Assembly (NCBI GenBank): GCA_011800805.1
Contig: MPNW01000404.1
Span: 14,016 to 70,608 of the forward strand
Direction: 5' to 3'
DNA: 56,593 nucleotides
From: Hirudo medicinalis
Lineage: Eukaryota; Annelida; Clitellata; Hirudinida; Hirudinidae
A program made the translations under genes and the position numbers. Shown here in pieces: positions 1-12,668 of this stretch (its first letter is position 1; every line of letters begins with the position of its first letter). The notes beneath the pieces were generated by a model. It saw nothing but the letters and a program-made list of their open reading frames with translations. It was not told the origin of the DNA and made no database searches.

Positions 1-122
<122 letters not shown>

Positions 123-477
123 GTCATTGTTGTTGTTTCACTAAGCATTACGCACGTACTGATTCCGCAAGAAAATATATCTGATGCAGATGGAAGGATG
201 ATTGGGTGGCTATCGGATATGAATTGAATATAAATTGAATCGCATTGGATTGCCAAGTTATTATTTAGATTATAATTAAAACTCAGACAACAGTCTTATT
301 CTGCTACAACTCAGGAGACCGAAGGGAGACTGAAAATTTCTCAACTAAGAAATTGAAGACAGAAAAGGAAGTTGACGCTGCAAAAATAAACTGAAAAGCG
401 AACGTTTTTCCCGACAATATCGGGAAAGACAAAAATCAAACATGCGAAACAGCTTTTGGAAAAATAAATGCTTTGCC

Positions 478-516
478 TGGGCTGGGCTGGGTTGGGCTGG
501 GCTGGGCAGGGCTGAG
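478..516. repeat. Short G-rich tandem repeat (GGGCT/GGGTT units)
   Basis: Seven or eight imperfect five-base units of the form GGGCT follow one another. On the minus strand this reads as a Pro/Ala/Gln-rich frame, which explains the long but meaningless open frame there. Confidence 0.85.
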
Positions 517-736
517 TTGGGGACAACTTGGCGGTGAATCGTGGAGTGCATTTGTCGACAGAGTAATTGGAAATCGCGACACTCCGTCGATCAGGCAGAG
601 AGCAAGAAAGAACAGACAAAAAAATAACAAAAAATAAAAGAACAGCTCTTCCCATTCTTGGCCGGTTCTTTCGACTGTCGTTAATTCGGTAAAGAATGGA
701 GCTTCTCGACAGACGAAGAGTACAATAAATACTGAC

Positions 737-894
737 CCGGCGACTCCATTGTAGCAGCTTTCCGGGCTTAGATCAGCGGTGCTGTCGCCTTGGAACCAAT
801 CGATAAGTTGCTCATATTTTCCAGAGCAAACATTCTTGTCTGATTGCATGAAAGAAGAAGGCAAGCGGTTGATAAAACATGATCCCAGACGAGA
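737..894 (-). other. Candidate orphan coding exon with three cysteines
   Basis: On the minus strand an AG acceptor (895-896) and a GTCAGT donor (below 737) enclose 158 bases. They are open in one frame with a balanced amino-acid composition and three Cys, including the short stretches NVCSGKYEQL and ESCYNGVAG. No partner exon was found in the window and no family was recognised. It could be the edge of a minus-strand gene extending left, or chance. Confidence 0.25.
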
Positions 895-1187
895 CTTTAT
901 TTACAATTTCTCGAGCTTGAGTAACTCTGCAAATACAAGAAGGAGCAGGAAGCGAGAATTGCAGACTTGTTTACTTGTATGTTTAAAACAAAACCATCAA
1001 ATGGTATGTAAACAATACAATCGCTGCAACAATACAACATTCCCAAGTTCCCATTCTCGTTGCAATTACACTTATTAAGTTACCTGAAACAACCGTTACT
1101 AGTATAAGCCGCTCACATTTTAGAGAATATGATAGCGTGACGTGAATCAAAAAACACACAATAATATTTAATCTCTTTTGCCTTTAG

Positions 1188-4100
1188 ACTGACTCCAAGT
1201 TTCAGCTGGTCTGGATGTCAAGTCAAGAAGAGACCAGGAGGAGACATGATGGTCTGCAAAGGAGGACGCAGCTTCACTAAGCACAGCTATGACTTCCAAT
1301 CAACGTCGGCCAAAGAAAAGCCAGCAGTCGACGACAAAGCAGGCCAAAAACATCGAAACTCTGACGTGGCTTCCAACGCTGCGGTCTGGTACGTTGCAGT
1401 CAGTCACTGCGCCTCGCTCAGAGGTTTGAACCTCCGCTACAAGCTGAAAGTCTACGGCCATTCAGTACCGTGTCAAGCCGACTACGGCAACGAAGATGAC
1501 AGCAGCTCGGACAGAGAAAACCCTTGGCCGACAAAGAACCATAACCCTAAGCAGACGACCAACAAACATGAAAATGAATCACAAAAGAAAGTCATCGACG
1601 TCAAACAAGAAAACAGCATCGGTCTCCCGTCGTCTTCGTCGTCGTCGTCATCTTCTCACTCGTCGTCATCATCCTATCAATCACACAGACCTAGCGACGC
1701 AGCTCACATCCATCTGGCTTCAGACGAGTGGCCCGTGTGCACAATAGAAGGTTCTGTCAATACCACGCACAGCTGGTTCGGCTTCATCAGGAATCTGTCT
1801 CTGATAGACGGTGGAGGCTTTCGCTTCTACTTCTCACTTCCCTACTCCATGAGCGTGAGTTTTGATATCCTGTTGTAGTTGATATGTATTTGCATCTGTA
1901 GGCAGGGCAGCCGAGTGGGTGGCAGGGTAGCATGTGCCGAAGGGCCCTGCAATTTTTGGGGACCCGCCAGGGTTTTAAAGTATTAAAATATTACAATCAC
2001 GACCGCTTTTCCATTACCAAAGTGACTTTATCATAGTGACTTTATCCTGTCTGTAGGCAGCATCCATGTTCTGCTCCGTTTTTATGTGTTATGTTTCGAA
2101 ATGGAGTCAATTTGCCCTCCAGTTACTTAGCTATGTTTTCATTATCAAAAGCGGATGTTTATTTCCTGACTTTCTGCTCTTACTTATTTTTTTCAATGCT
2201 TTCATTGCATGATGGAGTACCATTTTTCACGTAGACCACTGCATGCCATCTTTCTCTTTCATCTGCCTCATTGTCGTCGTTAATGATGTTTTACTCTGCC
2301 CGTAAAAGGCGCTAACTGTCGCCTTTCTTTGGTCGACTTTTGGAAACCTTAATCCGAATTTCCTTGACGAACGACAATCGAAATCCCAGTCAGCCCAGTC
2401 TGACAATTGATGAGTCCCTGGCGACGTACTCTTCATTCGGGATTCTTTTGAATGTGGAATAAGAAAAAAAATTTACTAGGGCAAGGGTCATAAATATTCT
2501 AGGAGTGCATGAAAAGGAACATTTTAATTCATAGTCACTAAAGCATTTATATAGCTCCCAGTGCGCATTTGGGTTTGTAGAGGGTTGATAACGTCTGGGC
2601 TGGTCAAAATCTCAAAGTAAGTGACTGCTCAAGAACATGTTTGGGACTGAATTTCAGGCAAAAAATTGCTCATACCAGAATTCTGATTATTAATAACAAG
2701 TCCCTTATCTTCTTATTTGATTGGTTAACAATCCTGGTAACTTTTACATTCCCAGCCAATGAACGTCCTCTTGTACCACGACGAAGACATCAGGAAGTTG
2801 CACTGGGAGCAAATTTGCTGGTTGAAAGAAAGCGTCATCGAATCGAAGCACGTCCTCGAACGAATCATTGACCTGACCTCAAGGTACATCTTTTTCTTCT
2901 TTTTTTGTTTTTCGTTTTTTTTGTTTGTTTTTTTTTTTGTTTTTTTTTTTTAATCAGGACTCTAAATTAAATTTTAACAAAAATTTGGAGAAGGTGTTAA
3001 ATATTTTCGTCGATCCGCACCGAAATGATGGAGCAATTGATTGCAATTTGTATTCCATCTGTCAATCTGTCATCTCCGCGTCAAATCTGCCCAAGCCTGG
3101 CGTTGGAGATAAGATATTTAATTGGAGAATTGCAGCCCTGAAGCTTGCCGGTTGTTGGCTCGGTAAACCGAGGGATTGATTCTTCCTCTGATCCTCTGCT
3201 TATCGGAGTTGAGTATAATGAAGCAAATATGGGACCGCGAGATAAACCAAGGCGGCAGAAGTCAATTTGGAGAGTTAATGATCTGTAGCTTTTTATTAAA
3301 TATTAATGAAGAAGAGGATGTTTATGTCGCCATTAGTAAGTCGTAAAGAAATGGTTTTCCATGCCTCCAAAACTAAGATGGTTACAGCCGCATAGGCTAA
3401 ACAGCAGCTAAATTCATTAAATGTATCAAACTTATAAAACATGGTAAGCCCAAATCGATATTTTAAAAAGTATCGACATATCGACCCAATGCATCTAGCA
3501 TCCCCCTCTCCCACATATCGTTGTATTTCTGGAAGCTGAGCTGGCACTTTACAAATCGGCTGTACAAAACCAGGTGTGGGTAGATCAAGAACATCTAAAA
3601 ACAAAATGAAAACCAGAAACACGTGAAAAATGGTGTGGAGAATAATGACACGGAAGCGGTGTGTAATAATGATATGGATTGTACTCGGAGATAATGAGAA
3701 GGCGTGTTTTCTGTTCATGACTGATGTCGTCGGAAAACCGTGCAAGCTCTTTAGGGAATTGGTAGGAGATGTTTCCCGATAAAAAAAAAAATCAAAAAGT
3801 TTTTTTTTCCTTTTCCACAAGACATCTTGTCTCAGAAGCGCAGAGATGATGAATCTGCGATTCTTTCATTCCCCTTTCATCTGAAGGAGTAATTCAAACA
3901 AAATTATCTCCTTCCTTTTTTCTTCCTCACGTCTTAGAAATGAATGTTTTTTATCTGAGACGCCATCTTATTATTTGGTGACTTCAGAGTCGTACAACTA
4001 TTTTTAACAGGCTCGGATTGTTAAGTTCTTGTCCACCTTTAGGCGTTTGAAAGGGAAAATCATTTTTTTTTTAATCTTCTTATTTATGAGAAAACTTTCT

Positions 4101-4862
4101 AAAAATGTCAGCTCAAATTAAGTCAGAAAGTGCAGCCATTTTGAAGTCTCCATTAGATGATGCGCAAGAGCATCGTCAAAGATGACACGCGTCTCCGCTT
4201 GTGTTGAATTATGACTTGAGCACTTGGAATTTACAGGCGAAAATTAAACTCAGAAAAAGCTGAAGAAACAAACTAATGAATAATAAAACGCATGCCTAAT
4301 CCCCTGCTCATTCCATTCAGCATGCCACTGAACTCATACATCGAGTTTCCAGCAGTCTAAGTTTAAAAATAAATATTCCAAGCACAGTTTGTCAGTTCTC
4401 ACGACAGAGACAAATGCGATGTCATCCTAGAATACATTAAAGGATAACAACAGTAAACATATTATCTTATTCCCAGTAGGTTTACTCTTTCGAAAGATAT
4501 TATTCATTCTCATATAGTGGCCCCTAGCGCATGACACTAACGTCATCATTTTCTTTTTTCCCAGGTCCATTTATAACGGATGCGCTTCGAAAACAGGAGC
4601 CAACATAGAAGGAAACAACTTGACCTGCAGAGGAGAGAAGATCTTCAGTGGTTATCGCAATATTTACATCGCCCTCAGCAACTGCAGGAGCAGGGATGGA
4701 CTCCTATTGAAGTACAAGCTGGAAGTATTCGGATACAAGGATCATACCATGTGCTCCGGGGGCCGAAGCATTCATTCGGAGACGATCGTGGAAAAATTAA
4801 TCTTCAAACTCTCTGTTTATTGCTCGTTCTTTCTTATTCTGGCAGTTCGTCGCATCCGTTGA
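1188..4862 (+). CDS. Protein with tandem TMEM145/GPR180-type ectodomains (3' part)
   Basis: Three exons in consistent phase: 1188-1854, 2756-2883 and 4565-4862 (stop). The 5' end lies outside the window. The first exon opens with the second half of one ectodomain (FSWSGC, VCKGGRSF, WYVAVSHC, LRYKLKVYG). A Ser-rich linker follows, then the start of a second copy (VCTIEGS, WFGFIRN, FRFYFSLPYS). Exon 2 continues it (NVLLYHDED, CWLKESVIES, IIDLTS). Exon 3 completes it (YNGC, LTCRGEKIFSGYR, IYIALSNC, LKYKLEVFGY). These motifs match my memory of the extracellular domain of the TMEM145/GPR180 seven-helix family. Instead of seven helices the frame ends after one hydrophobic stretch (LIFKLSVYCSFFLILAV) and RRIR, so the product may be tail-anchored, GPI-anchored or single-pass. 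Family assignment is fairly sure; topology is inferred. A missed 3' exon with the helices cannot be excluded. Confidence 0.68.
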
Positions 4863-5459
4863 GAGACAGCGAAAGCAACTTTCATCCTGATGAATAGCAT
4901 GTGTCAGGAACTCCTCCTAGAAGTTATTCTGCGGATTTTGATCCTCTCGTCCCAAAAGGATGAAGACTTTCAATCAGCAAGAAGTTGGCAGAACTTGAAT
5001 TTTAAACCAGCTCAGACAATTTAATAACTAGGTGACCAAATTTGCAGGGTGAACTGCGTGCATCGTTCCAAGATTCAAACTATTAGAAATTATCATACGT
5101 GTCTGTACTGCTTTCCATCGATTTCTTTCAAATTTATCAATGTCTAAATGCTAAATTATTTTTCTGAAAGTAGATTTTTTAGCATTCCTGTCGATACTTG
5201 AATGTCTGGACCAGCCACCTACATCTCACCCATCGCTCATTCTCGCGAGCAGACGGCAATAAATTGTAAACAAAAACTTGTTCGTCTGCACCTCGAGAAA
5301 TAACAAGCGCGAATCCGAATTTATTTCCGTAATTCACAACATTTCGCCTAACATTTACATAAAATTCCTAGGCAGAAGTGGAAATTATAAAACTCAATTT
5401 ATATCACATATTACATTTAACATCGGTGGTGACGATCATGCACGAGATTTAAGCTTATT
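4863..5459. other. Convergent intergenic spacer
   Basis: About 600 bases between the stop codons of the plus-strand ectodomain gene and the minus-strand OTUD6B gene. It should hold both 3' untranslated regions. No further exon, RNA gene or repeat was recognised. Confidence 0.7.
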
Positions 5460-8389
5460 TCATTTGACAGAACAGGGTTCGACTGAATTGTAGTGTTCTC
5501 CCAATCCGTAGGCGTGTCTATGGTAGCTGAAAAATAATTTACTGGTTTATTATCAACATCGATATGTGATATCATATAATCTGCATATATTTATGAATTA
5601 TTTGAGAAATAAATCTACTGACATTAAATCCAAACGAAACGACAACAAGCAGTGGAATTAAAAAAATAAAAAAGTTCTCACGTCACAACAAGCTTCCTGG
5701 AATGCTCGTATTCTCTTCCTACAAATATGCTTGGGCCGTCTGCCTGTACGACCTCCAGACAAACTTTCAAGATTTCCGACAAGGCCTTCAACTGTCGATT
5801 ACAGGATCAATGATTTATTTGCTGATGGAGCAAGTTCGAACGAAGACGAAATTGGATCAAAAGCATAATTACAAGAAACAAAATTTCGATAAAACTTAAA
5901 CGAACAACATAAAATGACATAGCTGTTGTTTATGTCTGTCAAGAAGACGCTGTACAAGGTCTGCACAACGACCGCCGAACAAACAGTCACAGCGTCTGCT
6001 CCAAATGTTAATGTAACCAGAACGTTAAATGTTGAATGAACATTGTAGGCAGCAAAAATACAAAAACAATGACAAAAAATTCAATTTAACCTCTGCTTGA
6101 CCTCCCCATTCTGGAGTGAACTGAACTTTATTGCAATAATCCAGGTACTCCTCTGTAACATATACATCAATCAGATCACTTAGTGGTATAATATACTTTT
6201 GTTATTATTATTTTTATCATCACCACAACACACTCATCATCATCAATAGGATCGACATCAACACTGCCAACACCACCAACGTCATCATCATAATCATCAT
6301 TATTATTATTATTTATTAAATCATTAAATTACTAATAAAGTTTAAACTGTTTAAACCAAGAAAACATGCAATGACTATCACTATGATAATCTCTATTGAT
6401 AATAAGCATCAATTTACTCATCATTGCAGGCCATTGTGTTTAATTTATTTAAGCTAATGAATATGCTAATAATTGTTAACCTTCAGTGTAAAGGTCACCA
6501 GTCTCTTCCTTGACAAGGAAGGGGAGGAGTTCATCAATATTCTTCCTCATGTAATTGGCTGTCTCAGTCCTCAGATCAGCTACTTTGGTCTGGATGTAAT
6601 GAATATTCATGCATAGGAGTGTAATTAATAAATTAACATAATTTGAAATAATTCCCTTCTAGAATAAAAACAAACAAACATCGGAAATCAATTGAAATAA
6701 ATTTAAAACGATGCCATAATTTTGATGAACAGTGTCATCAATATTAAATAAATTCATTTTGCAATAAATAAATATTCACTGAAATCCTGTACCTCATGCC
6801 CATGCTGACTGAGTTGATGTGCGACAGAGGCATACAAGCTGGTTGAAGTAAGTTAGGTCAGAGTTTGTGAACGAATGGTTAAGAAAACATCAGCATATAT
6901 TGTTACTATTATCAATTTTATTTGTATTATTATTATCATCATTATCAATATTATTATTATTATTCATTTATTTGCGCAGGCAGAGGGTCACCAGATCTCT
7001 GACACTGCCCGGAAAGCGACGAAAATAAGCAAAACAAAAACATCGATCATACTCTCCTGGCTCATCTTTTCACTATTATTATTTAACTCATTTTATGTTT
7101 TTCAAAAGATGACAAGGTTATCAATTTGATTGGATGAAGATGATTATTATTATTATTATTATGCTGGTTAAATATTGATAAATGTTGTTATAAACAAGAG
7201 ACCAATCAAGCCTACCAGTCGCCATTGGACGGTATCTGAAAGCACAAAGGACAAGGTCACCGTGGTTTGAACTCGACCTGGACAAAAATTCAAGCTACTG
7301 ACCTGACATAATTTCAGGTTCCTACTGACAAGGATCTTCTGGAACTTGGCCTCTTCGATCCTCCTGTCACTGAACACGTTCTCTGCTTCGGCAGATCTTA
7401 TCCTCTCGATCGTCTCCGCATCTTTCTGGGCCTTCTTGGCCTGAATGGATAGGACATTGATGGCTAATAAAGTCGGACATCTCCAAATTTCAAATCAAAA
7501 ATTTCCAGAGCTATTTAAATAATTTGAAGGATAATTTGCCTAAAAATTGGTAATAATAATGGGTGACACTGATTTAAGGAATTTCAGGAAAAGGTCTTTA
7601 CGTGAAGGGGAAAATGATATTATGATAAACAACGAAATCAAACAAGTATTATTACAAATATTCACACTTTAAATCTTATTTTTCTGTCTATTTTGCTTTA
7701 CTCGTACCTTTCTTTTTTGAGATTTTGAGATGCGAGCGGCAGCCACCTGATTGGCTGAGTCTCCTTCCTCGAAATGTTCTGATTCGTCATTTATTTTAAG
7801 TTCTTCTAGATTCTCAGAAATCGTTTTATTCTGCTAGAGAAATCATGTAGAGATTTAAAACTTAATTGTATTTTCCTCAAATGTTCAAAACAGTTTTATG
7901 TTATCAAGTAATTGATTAAAGATTGTTAGATTTAAAATTAATTATTAAATAGTTTATAACAATAACTATAATCACTGAAGTTAAATAAGGACATATGTGA
8001 CTATTACACTTGACATTATTACTACAAATCTAAATGCCAATAGACTGTTTAAACCTCTAAATCCTGCTTTATATTCTTTAATTCTTCTTCGTGTCTTTGA
8101 CTGAGCTGGTGTTCCAACAGGGCAATCTGGGTCGTGACCTCTTTCTTTTTCTTCTTATCTCCCTTGCTGACAGTGTTCTTTAGTTTTTGTATCTCAGCTT
8201 TAGAAGATGATTTGGATGAAAAGATCAAAATCACCAGAGTCAAGATTCAACTCAATTAAAGAATATTTAAGCAATGAAATCAAATTTAATTAAAAGTGTT
8301 ATTAAACCTTGCAGCTCTTTGCGTTCTTTTTTGTGGCGCGCCAGACATGCTTCATTATCTGCAACCTCGATTTCCTCCTCTGAATTCAT
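5460..8389 (-). CDS. OTUD6B: OTU domain deubiquitinase, OTUD6B type
   Basis: Ten exons, read downwards: 8389-8308, 8197-8055, 7830-7708, 7440-7303, 7235-7216, 6838-6793, 6589-6481, 6152-6091, 5791-5682, 5526-5460. They total 900 bases, 299 residues, close to the usual size. The N-terminal part is charged and coiled-coil-like (LARHKKERKEL; LSQRHEEELKNIKQ; KFQKILVSRNLKL), as in OTUD6 proteins. The OTU cysteine-protease domain follows: IPSNGDCLY with catalytic Cys169, WGGQAE, VVQADGPSIFVG, and RHAYGLGEHYNSV with catalytic His289. The enzyme cleaves ubiquitin chains and is linked to translation control. Oddities: exon 5 is only 20 bases, the Cys169 codon is split by the next intron, and the first residue of the usual D-G-x-C motif is Asn. 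The start is the first ATG of the conserved acidic N terminus. Confidence 0.95.
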
Positions 8390-9182
8390 TTTGAAAACAC
8401 TAACAAGCTCAAATTACACTCAAATTATAGATTTATTTGAGAAAATTTTATCTGATCGGTTGAATTCCAATAGATTTATTAAACCGAGCGGTACGACCGC
8501 CGGCAAATTTATAAACAATCGTTTATTTTAGACTTTTAAAAGTAAAAGATTTAATTTTTCTTAATAAGACTTTTCTTAACATTTTAAAGTTGTTTTAATA
8601 CAAATAATTTAAATAAACATTTCACATTTTATGCAACTATCATAACACAACATTAATTTATAGTTTGAGAAGTATGGAAACCCCACTCGAAGAGGGATAT
8701 TGAAACTTTGGCAAGGCCCAAAAAGAGCAACAAGGATGATTAAGGGTCTAGAAAATAGGAGTTATTAGGAGAGATTAAGAAGTTGCAAGATGAAGAGACA
8801 ATATTCGGAGAAACTATTTAAAATAGGACTAGCGAAATTTGGATATTGAATTAAAAATGACTGGTTTATCACAGACTATCTTATTACAGTTTATTTTCTT
8901 AAACCAATACAAATTAATGTAATGTTACCTAAGTAAAAAAAATTTAAAATTCTGAGCAATCACGGCTATCCGAAATCCTTGTATGCAAACCGACACCGTG
9001 TTGTGGCTATTTCATGAGCTGTCAAGTTGAAAATGAAAATCCAGATTGATTACAACGACAATGCTAGATCACTTTTTATTCACAAGTATAATGTTTGCAG
9101 ACAACGTTATTAAAACCACTCTGGTTTATTATGATACATTCCACCTATAAACAGCCCCCAAAATCACATGAGACGTGCCCAT
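8390..9182. other. Spacer between OTUD6B and MED29
   Basis: Nearly 800 bases between two minus-strand genes. It should contain the OTUD6B promoter and the MED29 3' end; an AATAAA signal on the minus strand lies near 9075, about 105 bases past the MED29 stop. A decayed LINE fragment occupies 8672-8846. Confidence 0.7.
8672..8846 (+). mobile_element. Decayed non-LTR retrotransposon fragment (C-terminal RT region)
   Basis: Reading with one frameshift and one stop, the plus strand gives VWKPHSKRDIETL, then KAQKRATRMIKGLENRSY, then ERLRSCKMKR. This is the familiar segment downstream of the reverse transcriptase core in CR1/jockey-like LINEs (a 'QRRATK.I.GL....Y..RL..L' pattern). It is short and cannot be active. 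Confidence 0.75.
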
Positions 9183-10614
9183 TCATTCAGTGCCAGGATG
9201 GGGCTGTGGAGTCTGTTCTTTGACCTTTCGCCCTCTGTTGAGCAGGAGGTCCCTAATGTCCTGAGCATAGGCTACCTGAGTGTCAATGACATTCGAGTAT
9301 TGATGATACTGTACCACATTTTCTGTGGTCTGGTTTGGAGTCGGCACCTCCTGAACATTGAACGGGAAATATTTGCGCGACTCTGAGTTGTACTGCATGT
9401 TGTCTGCTACAAGTTTCTGAAAAGTCAAGTCAATTGATGGGAATCTTTTTATGAATTCACTTCAATCGATGATTTTATTCCTTCGAGTAAATTTCATGGC
9501 TAATGACTTAATGTAAATTCAATCCAAAAATAAAAACTATGCCCACAAAACATGAAATGCAAAAGAATACAATGGAATAAAATGAAATGCAAACAAAAAT
9601 CAAGACAAAATGCATAAACGATAAAATAATAATGTTACAAATAAATTACAAATATAGTAACCAAATTGGCCTCAATCTGATTGCAGATGCTGAAGAAATC
9701 CTGGAGGGTATTATCCAGTTGACCGTTCCTAAAAATAAATTACAACGTTGAAAATATATTTATTAACATGTATAAATTTTAATATAAATTTTAATAAACA
9801 TATTATAACTAGCATCCCTAGCATTTATTCAGTAATACGACAAAGTAGAAAAAAGCCCACCCTTCAACATTGTACGAATTGAAGCTGATGAAGGTTTTGA
9901 TCATTTCTGCATGTACTGCCTTTAAAAACATACAAATAATTAAATAATAATTTTATTCACACAAATTCAGAACAGGGTCCTTTGTAAATCAAGAGTTGAT
10001 TGAGACACACAAGAATTGAAATGGGAGTTTGTCAAGCATTATGTTGGGATGTGAATCCAGCCTCATTATCTCCCAAACAATGTTTGCAATTCTACGTCAT
10101 CAAATTCGAAGTCATTACAAATAAATGCAACTGACCGATAGAGAGTCTTTCAACTGTGGCACCATAGACTTTGCTTTCGTAATGGGGTCCACTTCTTCAT
10201 TTACAGGCTGAGGATTAGTTGGCACGGCCTGAACTTGAACCATTTGGTTATTATGCAGAATTTGCATGTGGGGTTGCTGCACACCCATGACACCAGGCTG
10301 TTGCATGTGAATGCCAGCTCCCAGGGCGTGCAGTGGATGTCCACCCATGGCATTTTGCATGGGCATTCCTGAAGTATTTGCAGGTATTAATAGCACATTA
10401 ATATTTTATTAAATGAAACAAAACATTTTTCTCCAAAATTTATTAAATGTACGTCAAGTGGAACAAATTATAAAATATTAAGCAGAACAAAAAGGAAACT
10501 AGTTCTACCAATAGGTTGCCCTCCGTGCATGACATGGTTCATGGGCTGCATTTGCTGAGCTGCCTGTATGGGATGCGACGCACCTTGGTTCATTCCATTT
10601 GGAATTATATTCAT
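9183..10614 (-). CDS. MED29: Mediator complex subunit 29
   Basis: Five exons, downwards: 10614-10509, 10368-10136, 9919-9861, 9728-9662, 9416-9183. They total 699 bases, 232 residues, somewhat longer than the roughly 200 of vertebrates. The first 90 or so residues are rich in Met, Gln, His and Gly (MNQGASHPIQAAQQMQPMNH), as is common in this subunit. The conserved part starts at DPITKAKSMVPQLKDSLS and continues with MIKTFISFNSYNVEG, LDNTLQDFFSICNQIEANL and, in the last exon, a segment ending in VAYAQDIRDLLLNRG. MED29 belongs to the Mediator tail/upper-middle region that links activators to RNA polymerase II. The start codon is the first ATG of the open first exon, 338 bases from the PGK start on the other strand. 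Confidence 0.9.
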
Positions 10615-10952
10615 TTTGTTGTTTAATTAATTACAAGAAAAAAGCTGGATTATCAAAATTCGACAAAAAGCGACTCTATGTCGACCTAAAACAAAATAAA
10701 CAAAAACCAAAAGTAAATGCTATTCAAAATTTAAAATGTAGTAACTTTTTGAAACATTGAGTGCAGTAATTGTTTAAAATTATTTTATAAAAATTAATCT
10801 CAAATATTCTAATAAATATTATTAATGAATTTGTTTAAAAGAGCATTTCATACAACTTCTAGAAGGATTTTCCTTGACCTACGTCATATAAAGGACGATA
10901 CTTAACGGTCCGCGGCTGGAAACTGATCGGTTGGTTCTGCTGGGTGGCAAAG
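10615..10952. promoter_or_regulatory. Head-to-head MED29/PGK spacer, likely bidirectional promoter
   Basis: Only 338 bases separate the two divergent start codons, so both 5' untranslated regions and promoters must sit here unless a leader exon lies elsewhere. The right part, just before the PGK start, is less AT-rich than the left. No clear TATA element was recognised. Shared regulation is an inference from the arrangement. Confidence 0.5.
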
Positions 10953-12635
10953 ATGGCTCTTAACAAACTTAGCATTGATAAAGTTGATCTCAAGGGGAAG
11001 AGAGTACTCATCAGGTTTGATTGTGCAATTCGTCAAAATTTTATCTTGCTGTAATTTCTTGCGACCACAGTTTCTGAGGTTAAGGGGCATTGAATGTCTG
11101 GTGTTTGGAAATATTTCTAATAGGAATTCATTCTTCGGCGATCAATTTTATGGTTTATTCGCTTTTTTGGATGTTTTCATCTGCATTATGGCTTAAAATC
11201 AAAAAGTCATATGAAGGTCAAGCCACCATCACATGATGGTAATGATTGCGATATCAGCTGTGGGATGAAGCAGAACTTTACTTGCTAAAATTTGCCTCAA
11301 CATTTTTTTAATGGCATTATTTTAACTTGATAATCTCATTCGTAATAAATGTTTATGGTTTTCATTTTTGATACAAAAGTGTTTACTGCTGCTTATTCCT
11401 GCTAGGGTTGATTTCAATGTACCTCAAAAAGATGGAAAAATCACAAACAACCAGAGGTGAGATTTTGCAAAACTGTGACTTAAGTTCTGAAACTTCTCAA
11501 TTTACCAAGTAGAGAAATTGTTGCAAACTGACAAGTACCATGTTGAAACATAATCATTGTTTAAGTGTTAATAATGTCACAGAGCTTAACATTTGCTTTG
11601 AAACAATATTTATTTTAAGATTTCATGCTGGAATACTAAAAAAAGTTTATTTTGTATAAATACCATTTACAGTGATAGAACATTTACCATAGTTAACATA
11701 GTTTATTTGGATTGTGACAATTCAGGATAGATGAATTTTATATCATGAACAATTACAGATGAATTTTATATCATGAACAACTACAGAACATCTATCGTAG
11801 TATATTTAGATTGTGAATTTGTGATAGATGGGCGAATACAGATGTAGACATGAACACATGAAAACATTTTTCTCTCAGAATTGTTGCTGCTCTCCCAACA
11901 ATCAAGCACGCTCTCGACAATGGGGCAAAGTCGGTTGTGCTGATGAGTCATCTTGGAAGACCTGACGGGCAGAAGGTTGACAAGTTCTCACTGGCACCTA
12001 TAGCTGAGGAACTCAAAATACTTCTCAAGAAGTGAGCTTTCAACATCATCATCATCATCATCATCATCATATTCTCCATAAATAAAACTACATCAGCACA
12101 ATTCATTTGATAACACAAAAAAGATGATAGACCTGAATAGATTGCTCGATTACAATTATCGTTACAAATGATGACGAATAGAAGATGCGGCCATCATCAG
12201 CTTCTCGATCATCATCGTTGTGGTTGTCATCATCATCAACAAGCACAAAAACAAAATTCCTAATGCATCATACCATCACATCCGGTACGAAATACGTCCA
12301 TCAGATTACCATCTGCTTTATTTGATGCTTTATTTTTTATTTGATTGCGATTAAAACCACAAACACCGTTGATACGAACTCGTCATCAGAGACGTGAAGT
12401 TCCTCAGTGACTGTGTTGGTCCAGAAGTTGAGGCAGCCTGCGCCAACCCTGCTCCTGGCACGGTGATCCTCCTGGAAAATCTGAGATTCCACATCGAGGA
12501 GGAAGGAAAGGTCACGGCCAAGGATGGAACCAAGGTTTAACCGACTTCACTGTGCATGAATAGGATTGCTTGATTGCTTGTTCAATGTAGGCTTGTAGAC
12601 AAACAACAACAACAATAATAATAATAATAACAATA

Positions 12636-12668
<33 letters not shown>

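Larger units (their letters stand above)
123..1187. other. Region upstream of the first recognised exon
   Basis: No exon of the plus-strand gene that follows could be found here, so its 5' exons lie outside the window or were missed. The stretch holds a short GGGCT-type repeat (478-516) and one candidate minus-strand exon (737-894). The other open frames here have no domain, signal or splice support. Confidence 0.5.

Noticed and set aside
341..864. Overlapping minus-strand open frames of 68-142 residues
   Set aside because: They run through the G-rich tandem repeat and low-complexity sequence. Only the part at 737-894 has splice signals and balanced composition, and that is kept at low confidence.
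9168..9386. Plus-strand ORF of 72 residues
   Set aside because: It lies antisense to the last exon of MED29, which has clear family motifs and splice phase.
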